Assembly: GCA_021776755.1 (NCBI GenBank)
Contig: JAJFFI010000327.1
Coordinates: 1-5,427 of the forward strand
Direction of reading: 5' to 3'
DNA from: Alphaproteobacteria bacterium
GTDB lineage: Bacteria > Pseudomonadota > Alphaproteobacteria > JAJFFI01
DNA length: 5,427 bases
The notes under the pieces: model-generated
What the model saw: the letters and a program-made list of their open reading frames with translations, nothing else
Told to the model about the DNA's origin: nothing
The model's database searches: none
Made by a program: the position numbers and the translations under genes
Shown here: positions 1 through 5,225 of the stretch, one piece after another
How positions within the stretch are numbered: position 1 is the stretch's first letter
How the letters are laid out: each line of letters starts with the position of its first letter

Positions 1-326
1 ATACCGAAGGCTTCAAGCACGACGCCAACCGGTACGACCATGTGCAGCTGAGCAAGAACGGCTCGGCCCAGACCAACTACGTCGTGTACAAGACCGCGCA
101 CGGCTTCCACACGGTTCCGCTCAGCGGGCGGACCTACGGCACCTGGCAGATCCAGGGCTCGAACGTCTGCATCACCTGGAACGCCGCGCGCAACCAGTAT
201 GACGGCTCGGCCAAGAGCGGGTGTTTCCGCATCGAGCGCGTTGCGGGCAGCGAGTTCAGCCAGCCGAACTATCGTGCGACCAACGTCGCCAACGGCCAGT
301 CCTGGGACTTCCGCGTCATCAACTGA
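1..326 (+). CDS. 3' end of a small, probably secreted protein with a DUF995-like C-terminal pattern
   Basis: The reading frame is open from base 3 and runs 107 residues to a TGA at 324-326, so the 5' end lies outside the window. An in-frame GTG at 42 is not a convincing start, because the 13 codons before it (TEGFKHDANRYDH) read like protein. The visible part is rich in G, N, S, T and aromatic residues and has two cysteines, in NVCITW (fragment residue 56) and SGCFRI (residue 74). The order GTWQIQG, then VC-TW, then CFRIER resembles small periplasmic domains such as DUF995, where a 'GxWxIxGxxVCxxW' strand is followed by a second cysteine. A disulfide between the two cysteines and export to the periplasm are inferences, since any signal peptide is off the edge. 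Function is unknown. The gene ends 34 bases before a strong terminator, so it is the last gene of its transcript. Confidence 0.75.
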   Translation, partial: TEGFKHDANRYDHVQLSKNGSAQTNYVVYKTAHGFHTVPLSGRTYGTWQIQGSNVCITWNAARNQYDGSAKSGCFRIERVAGSEFSQPNYRATNVANGQSWDFRVIN

Positions 327-360
327 CGTCTCCCGGCGCCGCACCAAGCGGGCATTTTCG

Positions 361-423
361 ACGCCGCCCGCGCCGCTCCGCTGCTCTCCAGGAGCGCCGG
401 GCTGGCGCGGGCGGCGTTTTTTT
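361..423 (+). terminator. Strong rho-independent terminator
   Basis: A perfect 14-bp stem pairs 361-374 (acgccgcccgcgcc) with 404-417 (ggcgcgggcggcgt). It runs into seven T residues at 417-423. The 29-base loop can pair further (gctcc 375-379 with ggagc 391-395). It sits 34 bases after the stop of the first gene and isolates that transcript from the methyltransferase gene downstream. The rest of the gap, 424-564, shows no clear sigma-70 hexamer pair. It must hold the methyltransferase promoter if that gene is transcribed alone. Confidence 0.92.
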
Positions 424-564
424 GGGTCTGGCGGAGGGCGCCGGGATCCCGCTAACTAATTGTTTCTTAATCGTCCTAGGTCACACTGCGACGGACACGA
501 TTCTCTACGCCGCATACTTTTGTGCGCCGTGGATTCAACCCGGTTCCCGACGTGGACTCGACCC

Positions 565-1533
565 ATGGCCAGAAATTCGAACACGGCCGTTCAGGATGAC
601 GGATACATTCCGTTTGCGACGCGTTTTCGCGCCTGGTGGGAAGGTGTGGACGCAACCACGCTCACGGATGCGAAAAACCGCGAGGCGGTGCGTGGCCAGT
701 CACTGATCGTCGATCGCGGAGATCAGAAGGGACAGACGGCGCAGCCCGGTCTGTCTCCCGATCGGCTGCGGCTCTGGACCGCGCTTTGGGGCGAGGGATA
801 CTGCCTGCCTGGCGGCGCCGACATCACCGAGTCGATGCTCCGCCCGCTCAACCTGAAGCCCGCCGACAAGCTGCTTGATCTCAGCGCCGGGCTCGGCGGA
901 CCGGCGCGCGCGATGGCAAAACGCTACGAGGTCAAGGTGAGCGGCCTCGAACACCGGGAACCGGTCGCGGAAACCGGCATGGCGTTGTCGCGCGAGGCCG
1001 GTGTCGCCGACCAGGTCCCCGTGAACCATTACAATCCGCTGACGTTCGATCTGATTGGCGAAAAATTCGACTGCGTCATCGCCCGCGAGCTCTTTTTCCA
1101 GGTCCGCGACAAGGAGATATTTCTCCGCAAGGCGATGCGCGCCACTGATGAAGGCGGGCACTTCTGCTTCACGGACTACGCGCTCAACGACTATGAGATG
1201 TCGGATCCGGACCTCGCGGCCTGGGCGGCGGCAGAACACACGCCGCCGCAGACCTGGACGCTCAAACGCTACAAGCAGGTGCTGGACGACCTCGATGCCA
1301 ATGTGCAGACCTTTGCCGACATCACCGACACATATTGCGAACTTGCCAAGGGCGCATGGGCCGGCTTCACCGAAGCCCTGCCGCGCCAGCAAATCACGCA
1401 GGAGTTTGCCGACTGGATGCTGAAAGACGGCGAGGTCTGGCTCAAGCGCACCCGCGCGATGGAGGCGGGCAAGCTCCGGGTTATCCGCGTCCATCTCGAG
1501 CGCAAGGGCATCAGCCTGATGTCTGACTGGTAG
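565..1533 (+). CDS. Class I SAM-dependent methyltransferase, phosphoethanolamine-methyltransferase-like
   Basis: The product has 322 residues and is probably a cytoplasmic methyltransferase with a Rossmann-type SAM domain. The SAM-binding motif I is LLDLSAGLGGPARAMA (residues 103-118). The strand-2 acidic residue is E129 in SGLEH, strand 4 is FDCVIARELFF (168-178) and strand 5 is GGHFCFTDYAL (197-207). Just before motif I, LWGEGYCLPGG (74-84) resembles the 'GxGFxSPGG' element of phosphoethanolamine and sarcosine/dimethylglycine N-methyltransferases. That, with GGPAR in motif I, suggests a small-molecule N- or C-methyltransferase. The substrate is not deducible. Motif I reads DLSAGLGG where a glycine usually occupies the serine position (D-x-G-x-G-x-G). 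The ATG at 565 is chosen because the next in-frame start upstream is a TTG at 460, in a stretch with no protein-like character and in front of the expected promoter. The Shine-Dalgarno before 565 is weak. The gene converges on the lipoprotein gene with only 18 bases between the stops. Confidence 0.85.
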   Translation: MARNSNTAVQDDGYIPFATRFRAWWEGVDATTLTDAKNREAVRGQSLIVDRGDQKGQTAQPGLSPDRLRLWTALWGEGYCLPGGADITESMLRPLNLKPADKLLDLSAGLGGPARAMAKRYEVKVSGLEHREPVAETGMALSREAGVADQVPVNHYNPLTFDLIGEKFDCVIARELFFQVRDKEIFLRKAMRATDEGGHFCFTDYALNDYEMSDPDLAAWAAAEHTPPQTWTLKRYKQVLDDLDANVQTFADITDTYCELAKGAWAGFTEALPRQQITQEFADWMLKDGEVWLKRTRAMEAGKLRVIRVHLERKGISLMSDW

Positions 1534-1551
1534 GTCGGCCCGGGTCCGGCG

Positions 1552-2259
1552 TCAGGTCGTGTTGCCCTTCCGCAGGCGCTCGCGTTCGCGCTTGCGCAGC
1601 TCTTCCAGCTCCTTCAAGCGCTCTTTCTCGATCTCTTCCTCGTAATCCTTGCGCCGCTGGAGCTCGTCGTCAGTCGCTTCGGGCAGGCGGCAGCGGGTGC
1701 GTTTGGTCACCACACACTCGAGCCGTGAGTCGAGCACCTTGAGGCCACCGACCTCTGGCGCGAGCTTGCGCGTGATCTGCTCGCAGAGCTTGATCGCGTG
1801 CCCTTCGCTCCGCTTCATCGTCGTGGTTCGGCTGATGCCGCGGACCTGTGAAAAGTCGAGTTCGACGAGTTTCTCGCAGCGCGTCCAGATGCGCGTTTTC
1901 TCGTCGTAACAGTCCTCGGTGTATTTCTTGCGGAACACCGGCTGCTTGGGCCGCGCCATCGCGGTCGCGAGATCATCGAGATCGGGAATGTTAGACGTCC
2001 CGCGCCGGAACAGTGCGAGGTCGACATCGCCGGCCACGGGCTGGCCCGACGGCATGATGTGCGCGATGAACTGCTTTTTCGGATCCCAGTCATGATTGAA
2101 CTTGCAGATGTTGTCCTCGAGCGCCATGTCGAACCCGCGCGACGTGGTCGCGGAGCCAACCATCCGCGAGCCGCTCTGCGATGAGGTGCCGCATCCGACC
2201 GCGAGGAATGCCAGGGCAAGCGCGAAGGGCAGCACCGGGAGCGTCGAGGACTTGAACAT
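1552..2259 (-). CDS. Predicted lipoprotein of unknown function, six cysteines and a charged coiled-coil tail
   Basis: The product has 235 residues. The N-terminus (MFKSS, then hydrophobic residues 7-22) ends in LAVGC, a usable lipobox with C23 as the lipidated cysteine, so it is probably a membrane-anchored periplasmic protein. The mature part has six further cysteines at 52, 117, 128, 159, 182 and 190, an even number that would allow three disulfides. Residues 194-231 are almost all E, K, R, D and L (EEEIEKERLKELEELRKRER) and read as a charged helix or coiled coil that could reach towards peptidoglycan or a partner. I do not recognise a family between these parts. The ATG at 2257-2259 gives the signal peptide directly, and the upstream purine-rich AGAAAGA (minus strand) is only a modest ribosome-binding site. 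It lies 55 bases downstream of bioY on the same strand, so co-transcription is possible. No terminator is visible between its stop and the convergent methyltransferase. Confidence 0.82.
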   Translation of the reverse strand: MFKSSTLPVLPFALALAFLAVGCGTSSQSGSRMVGSATTSRGFDMALEDNICKFNHDWDPKKQFIAHIMPSGQPVAGDVDLALFRRGTSNIPDLDDLATAMARPKQPVFRKKYTEDCYDEKTRIWTRCEKLVELDFSQVRGISRTTTMKRSEGHAIKLCEQITRKLAPEVGGLKVLDSRLECVVTKRTRCRLPEATDDELQRRKDYEEEIEKERLKELEELRKRERERLRKGNTT

Positions 2260-2314
2260 GAGCCGGGCGTCTTTCTGTTCGATCGGGTCTGGGAGACGGG
2301 TCGCGGGGTGAGCG

Positions 2315-2917
2315 TCAGTCCCGCGCGCGTTTATCGAGAACGCGCCAGCCGAAAACGACCGCCGCGACCGCGAGCAGGATCTTGAGCCCGGCGCCCGGCA
2401 GGAACGGCAGAACCCCGGCCGCGAAGGCTTTCTCGGCGCCGATCAGCGTCTGCAGCCAGGTATAGCCGAGCGCGAAGATCGCGAGCGTTGCGAGCGTCAT
2501 CGCGACCAGCATGCCAAGCCAGCTCCGGCCCCAGCCTTTTTCTGCAGCCCACCCGACAATCGCGGCCGCGACCACGAAACCGACGAGATAACCGCCGGTT
2601 GGGCCCATCATGTAGACAAGGCCAATCCCTTTCTCGGGCGTACCTGCGAAGACCGGCAGGTGCATCGCGCCCTCGACCAGATAGAGCATGACCGTTGCAA
2701 TCCCGAGCCTCATGCCGAGCGCTGCGCCGAGGAACAGCACCGCGAAAGTCTGCATCGTCATCGGCACCGGCCAGAACGGCACATTGACCTTGGCCGAGAG
2801 TGTCAGCAGGACGCTGCCGGCGACGACCAGCAGGATGTCGCGGATCAGCGCGCCACTGCCGGTCTGCGGCAGGGCCGCGGCTGCCATCGTTGGATGCTGA
2901 GAGGTCGTGGTCGTCAT
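2315..2917 (-). CDS. bioY: Biotin transporter BioY (ECF-type substrate-binding S component)
   Basis: This 200-residue integral inner-membrane protein binds and imports biotin. The family signature is clear: KVNVPFWPVPMTMQTFAVLFLG (residues 43-64) with the PVP-T-QT core, EGAMHLPVFAG (82-92) where 'G-x-LPVFAG' is typical, and MGPTGGYLVGF (104-114). About six hydrophobic segments are visible, near 24-44, 55-70, 72-90, 108-124, 132-152 and 176-192. Length matches the usual 190-200 residues. The start at 2917 is preferred over an in-frame ATG at 3013 because AGGGA lies 8 bases upstream and the 32 extra residues (rich in R, H, Q) are not membrane-like and precede the BioY N-terminus. No bioM (ATPase) or bioN (T component) gene is adjacent. 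Solo BioY proteins are known to transport biotin, or it may use a shared energising module encoded elsewhere. The lipoprotein gene follows on the same strand. Confidence 0.95.
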   Translation of the reverse strand: MTTTTSQHPTMAAAALPQTGSGALIRDILLVVAGSVLLTLSAKVNVPFWPVPMTMQTFAVLFLGAALGMRLGIATVMLYLVEGAMHLPVFAGTPEKGIGLVYMMGPTGGYLVGFVVAAAIVGWAAEKGWGRSWLGMLVAMTLATLAIFALGYTWLQTLIGAEKAFAAGVLPFLPGAGLKILLAVAAVVFGWRVLDKRARD

Positions 2918-2925
2918 GGCTCGGT

Positions 2926-2930
2926 TCCCT
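2926..2930 (-). promoter_or_regulatory. Shine-Dalgarno of bioY
   Basis: The minus strand reads AGGGA here, 8 bases before the ATG at 2917. This decides the start of bioY over the in-frame ATG at 3013, which lacks a comparable site. It is embedded in the dyad gttcc-ct-ggaac (2924-2935). Confidence 0.75.
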
Positions 2931-2938
2931 GGAACAGT

Positions 2939-2963
2939 TCTCTTGATCGGATCTCTTGATCGG
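2939..2963. repeat. Tandem 12-base direct repeat in the bioY leader
   Basis: The 12-mer tctcttgatcgg occurs perfectly at 2939-2950 and again at 2952-2963, a period of 13 bases. A weaker third copy (ccttcttggtc) follows on the + strand side. On the bioY strand the units read CCGATCAAGAGA, and lie 22 to 46 bases before the bioY start, just upstream of its ribosome-binding site. It could be an operator with two sites, or a chance slippage product. No known biotin-regulator consensus matches it. Confidence 0.8.
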
Positions 2964-3040
2964 CCTTCTTGGTCAGAATGGGCGTGTGCCGGAGTTTGCC
3001 GGACCTGCGCCATCTGCTATCGAAAGCGGGTATAACGCGG

Positions 3041-3054
3041 CGGACCATAGTCCG
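3041..3054. promoter_or_regulatory. Small perfect dyad upstream of nnr, possible operator
   Basis: cggac (3041-3045) and gtccg (3050-3054) are inverted around cata. The dyad is 4 bases downstream of the TATAAC hexamer at 3031-3036. If that hexamer is a -10, transcription would start inside the dyad, a common operator position. Five-base arms occur by chance often in GC-rich DNA. Confidence 0.3.
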
Positions 3055-3100
3055 AGACGGCGGCATCGTCAAAGCTCCAGTAAGGGGCGTCGGTGGGCGA

Positions 3101-3107
3101 GGGAAGG
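3101..3107 (+). promoter_or_regulatory. Shine-Dalgarno of nnr
   Basis: GGGAAGG ends 9 bases before the ATG at 3117. An in-frame GTG at 3093 would add eight residues (MGEGRLLQ) but would place this site inside the coding region, so 3117 is the better start. Confidence 0.7.
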
Positions 3108-3116
3108 CTTCTACAA

Positions 3117-4691
3117 ATGACATCGGCAGACCCAGCGAATTCAACGCTTCCCGCCGGATTGGCCGGCGAAATCGAATTGCTTTCGACGGGTGAAATGTAT
3201 GCCGCCGACGCCGCTGCAACGGAGGGCGGCGTATCCGGTCTCGAGTTGATGGAGGCGGCAGGTCAGGCGGTCTTGCGCGAGATCAGGCGCCGGATGCCCC
3301 CCGGCACGGCGGCGATTCTCTGCGGACCCGGGAACAACGGGGGCGACGGCTTCGTCGCCGCGCGCCTGCTGCGGGCGCAGGGCTGGACGGTCCGGCTCGG
3401 CCTGCTCGGCGGTCTCGACCGGCTGAAAGGCGATGCCGCGGCCAACGCCCGGCGCTGGACGGGTGAGTGTTCAGGCGCGGTCGAGGCACTTGCGCCGAAG
3501 CTCGTCGAAGGCGCGGATGTGGTTGTCGATGCGCTTTTCGGCGCCGGACTGACCCGGCCGCTTGGCGGCGTCGCGCGCGAAACTGTTTCGGCAATCAACG
3601 GCGGGCCGGGCCGGGCCGCCCTCGTCGTGGCGGTCGATGTGCCGAGCGGCATCTCCGGCGACAGCGGCGAAGTGCTCGGTGAGACCGCGGTGCAGGCCGA
3701 TCTGACGGTTACGTTCTTCCGTAAGAAACCCGGCCACCTGCTGTTGCCCGGGCGGCTCAACTGCGGCGCGACGGCGGTCGCCGACATCGGCATCCCGGCG
3801 TCAGTGCTCGACGCCATCGGCCCGGCCACGGCCGAGAACTTGCCGGAGCTCTGGCGCGCGCGTTTTCCGGTGCCATTGCTCTCCGACCACAAATACAGCC
3901 GCGGCCACGCGGTGATCTCCGGGGGCGGATTCGCGCCTGGACAGTCGACGGGGGCGGCCCGGCTCGCGGCGCGGGCGGCGGCCCGGATCGGAGCCGGGCT
4001 CGTCACCGTCACGTCGCCTGCCGGGGCGATGGCTATCCACGCATCCGGCCTCGCGTGTCTGCTCTTGCGCGAGGTGGGCGACGCCAGCGAATTTGCCGGT
4101 GAGCTGGAAGATGCCCGCCGCAACGCGGTGCTGATCGGCCCTGGCAACGGCGTCGTGCCCGATACCCGCGCTCGCGTCGTTGCCGCGCTCTCGACCGGCA
4201 AGGCGGTCGTGCTCGATGCCGATGCGCTCAGCGTCTTTGCCGATGATCGTGATGCGCTTTTTGCGGCCATTCATGCATCCGGCGGCCCGACCGTGCTGAC
4301 ACCCCACGATGGCGAATACGCGCGGCTCTTCGATCACAAAGGCGACCGGCTGTCGCGCGCCCGGGCCGCGGCGCGGGACAGCGGCGCCGTGGTCGTGCTC
4401 AAGGGCGCCGATACCGTTGTTGCCGCGCCGGGCGGGAACGCCGCCATCGCGGCCAACGCGCCGGCGGATCTTGCGACCGCCGGGTCTGGCGATGTGCTGG
4501 CGGGCATGATCACGGGGCTGCTCGCCCAGCGCATGGAGGCCTTCGATGCAGCGGCTGCCGCGGTTTGGATGCACGGCGAATGCGGGCGGGTGGCGGGCGC
4601 CGGACTGGTTGCCGATGACCTCCCCGAGGCGATCCCGGCGATTTTGGCCGCCCTTCGCACAAATGTCCTGGCCGGACTTCGTTCGGGTTAA
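3117..4691 (+). CDS. nnr: Bifunctional NAD(P)H-hydrate epimerase / ADP-dependent NAD(P)H-hydrate dehydratase
   Basis: This 524-residue cytoplasmic metabolite-repair enzyme fuses two domains, the usual bacterial arrangement and length. The N-terminal YjeF_N-type domain (about 20-240) interconverts R and S forms of hydrated NADH and NADPH. It shows CGPGNNGGDGF (69-79), DALFGAGLTRPL (138-149) and VDVPSGISGDSGE (173-185). The C-terminal ribokinase-like domain (about 250-520) dehydrates the S form using ADP. It shows KYSRGHAVISGG (259-270), GAGLVTV (292-298), GPGNG (341-345), LDADAL (366-371), LTPHDGEYARLF (394-405), LKGADTVVA (428-436) and LATAGSGDVLAGM (452-464). All expected motifs are present, and TPHDGE in place of the TPHPGE seen in other lineages is a familiar variant. 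It is transcribed away from bioY. In many alphaproteobacteria a PII gene is nearby, but none is visible here. Its last codons form one arm of a stem-loop. Confidence 0.97.
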   Translation: MTSADPANSTLPAGLAGEIELLSTGEMYAADAAATEGGVSGLELMEAAGQAVLREIRRRMPPGTAAILCGPGNNGGDGFVAARLLRAQGWTVRLGLLGGLDRLKGDAAANARRWTGECSGAVEALAPKLVEGADVVVDALFGAGLTRPLGGVARETVSAINGGPGRAALVVAVDVPSGISGDSGEVLGETAVQADLTVTFFRKKPGHLLLPGRLNCGATAVADIGIPASVLDAIGPATAENLPELWRARFPVPLLSDHKYSRGHAVISGGGFAPGQSTGAARLAARAAARIGAGLVTVTSPAGAMAIHASGLACLLLREVGDASEFAGELEDARRNAVLIGPGNGVVPDTRARVVAALSTGKAVVLDADALSVFADDRDALFAAIHASGGPTVLTPHDGEYARLFDHKGDRLSRARAAARDSGAVVVLKGADTVVAAPGGNAAIAANAPADLATAGSGDVLAGMITGLLAQRMEAFDAAAAAVWMHGECGRVAGAGLVADDLPEAIPAILAALRTNVLAGLRSG

Positions 4692-4714
4692 CCAAAATTC
4701 CGAATATTCCGGCC
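4670..4714 (+). other. Imperfect stem-loop spanning the nnr stop codon
   Basis: ggccgga (4670-4676) pairs with tccggcc (4708-4714), and inside it ttcgg (4682-4686) pairs with ccgaa (4700-4704). The two helices are separated by an asymmetric internal loop (cttcg against tat), and an AT-rich loop carries the stop codon. It also contains the 8-base palindrome gaatattc (4702-4709). No T-tract follows, so it is not a classical intrinsic terminator. It could stabilise the 3' end or mark a transcript end after processing. Confidence 0.45.
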
Positions 4715-4730
4715 TACCGCATTGAAACTC

Positions 4731-4758
4731 TTGCACCCCGCGCCGGTTCGGGTAGAAT
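4731..4758 (+). promoter_or_regulatory. Sigma-70-like promoter for the small protein at 4841
   Basis: TTGCAC (4731-4736, preceded by C) and TAGAAT (4753-4758) are separated by 16 bases. TAGAAT matches the -10 consensus at five of six positions, and CTTGCAC fits the alphaproteobacterial CTTGAC-like -35. Transcription would begin near 4765. A GANTC site (gaatc, 4755-4759) overlaps the -10, which would make the promoter sensitive to CcrM methylation if that enzyme is present. Confidence 0.6.
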
Positions 4759-4779
4759 CACTCCGATGTCGTCAGGCGG

Positions 4780-4799
4780 GACGTCCAGGGGTGGACGTC
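4780..4799 (+). promoter_or_regulatory. Perfect 7-bp hairpin in the 5' leader of the small protein
   Basis: gacgtcc (4780-4786) and ggacgtc (4793-4799) flank a six-base loop, aggggt. With transcription starting near 4765, the hairpin forms about 15 to 35 bases into the message and ends 27 bases before the ribosome-binding site. The loop is purine-rich (AGGGG), like a Shine-Dalgarno. It may be an RNA regulatory element or a protein-binding DNA dyad. No riboswitch class is recognised. Confidence 0.5.
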
Positions 4800-4826
4800 G
4801 CAGCCGCAGTCCGGCGACAGGCAATT

Positions 4827-4832
4827 GGGGGG
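4827..4832 (+). promoter_or_regulatory. Ribosome-binding site GGGGGG deciding the start at 4841
   Basis: Six G residues lie 8 bases before the ATG at 4841. A different in-frame ATG at 4766 has no such site and falls at the predicted transcription start, so it could only be used as a leaderless start. Confidence 0.6.
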
Positions 4833-4840
4833 CGTACACG

Positions 4841-5134
4841 ATGGCGATCGACGGCAGGGCCATGACCTGTCTTTTCCGTGTCAGTGGAGATGCGATCGAT
4901 TACGTGCGCCCGGGCTCCGCCTTCAAGCGCATCCGCGGCGACCGCATCACGGAAACCGCGGAGATTTTTGCGGTTTATTCGGATTCCTCCGCTATCCCGC
5001 ATTTCCGCTTCAATGTCGTGACCGAATGCAAGTTTCAGCCGACCGAGCGCCATGGCCCCAGGGTGCTGGCCGCCCGCGCCTTTTTCGAGCAGTACCGCGA
5101 GCGCGTAATGGAACTGCCTCAACCAACCATGTAG
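4841..5134 (+). CDS. Conserved-looking small protein of unknown function (97 residues)
   Basis: The product is a small soluble protein with no signal peptide or membrane segment. Segments that look structured are MTCLFRVSGDAIDYV (8-22), RITETAEIFAVYSD (35-48), IPHFRFNVVTECKF (52-65) and LAARAFFEQYRERV (76-89). The pattern of several beta strands followed by a C-terminal amphipathic helix suggests a compact alpha/beta or barrel-like fold. The two cysteines are C10 and C63. I considered a PilZ domain because of the basic patch KRIRGDR (29-35), but the RxxxR and D/NxSxxG motifs are absent. The start at 4841 is chosen for its G-rich ribosome-binding site and because the alternative from 4766 would add 25 residues of low-complexity S, G and R. 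It follows nnr by 149 bases and has its own promoter. I cannot assign a function. Confidence 0.78.
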   Translation: MAIDGRAMTCLFRVSGDAIDYVRPGSAFKRIRGDRITETAEIFAVYSDSSAIPHFRFNVVTECKFQPTERHGPRVLAARAFFEQYRERVMELPQPTM

Positions 5135-5225
5135 GCACAGGCCCCGAAAAAATATCCGGGTTTCAGCGCTGCAACAGTCCCGTGGCCCTGCCAACGGCGC
5201 CCGCTTTCTGCTACATCCCCCGGCC

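Larger units (their letters stand above)
2918..3116. promoter_or_regulatory. Divergent intergenic region between bioY and nnr
   Basis: These 199 bases must carry the promoters of both genes. Besides the tandem 12-mer and the dyads listed separately, it holds a 7-base direct repeat, tgccgga at 2987-2993 and 2997-3003, with a period of 10 bases (one helical turn). TATAAC at 3031-3036 is the best -10-like hexamer on the + strand, but the hexamer 17 bases upstream (cgccat) is a poor -35, so I do not call a defined promoter. I see no match to the BioR palindrome TTATCTATAA. Confidence 0.6.

Noticed and set aside
460..564. Extension of the methyltransferase to the TTG at 460
   Set aside because: The added 35 residues have no protein-like pattern, no ribosome-binding site precedes 460, and the stretch is where the promoter should be after the terminator at 361-423.
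199..706. Overlapping + strand open frames at 199-459 and 221-706
   Set aside because: They run through the end of the first gene, the terminator and into the methyltransferase in other frames, with low-complexity arginine- and serine-rich products.
700..1494. 264-codon open frame on the - strand opposite the methyltransferase
   Set aside because: The + strand encodes clear SAM motifs across the same bases, and the antisense product has no domain signature.
1534..1551. Shared terminator between the convergent methyltransferase and lipoprotein genes
   Set aside because: The 18 bases hold only a compact GC palindrome (ggcccgggtcc, one mismatch) with no loop and no T-tract on either strand.
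2924..2940. Possible alphaproteobacterial LexA (SOS) box, GTTC-N7-GTTC
   Set aside because: The two GTTC elements at 2924 and 2937 are separated by nine bases, not seven, and biotin uptake is not an SOS function.
3014..3036. Possible BioR operator near the tataac and ctatcg stretches
   Set aside because: Neither stretch matches the TTATCTATAA palindrome closely enough; only half-site-like pieces are present.
4688..4701. Possible CtrA site at ttaaccaaaattcc
   Set aside because: Only one TTAA half-site is present; the second half at the required spacing is missing.
3263..4736. Long open frames on the - strand opposite nnr (3263-4270 and 3801-4736)
   Set aside because: They are compositional shadows of a well-supported nnr gene in GC-rich DNA. 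Their products are arginine-, proline- and alanine-rich with no recognisable motif.
5143..5163. Terminator after the small protein (cccg ... cggg followed by ttt)
   Set aside because: The stem is only four base pairs with an AT-rich loop and three T residues, too weak to call.
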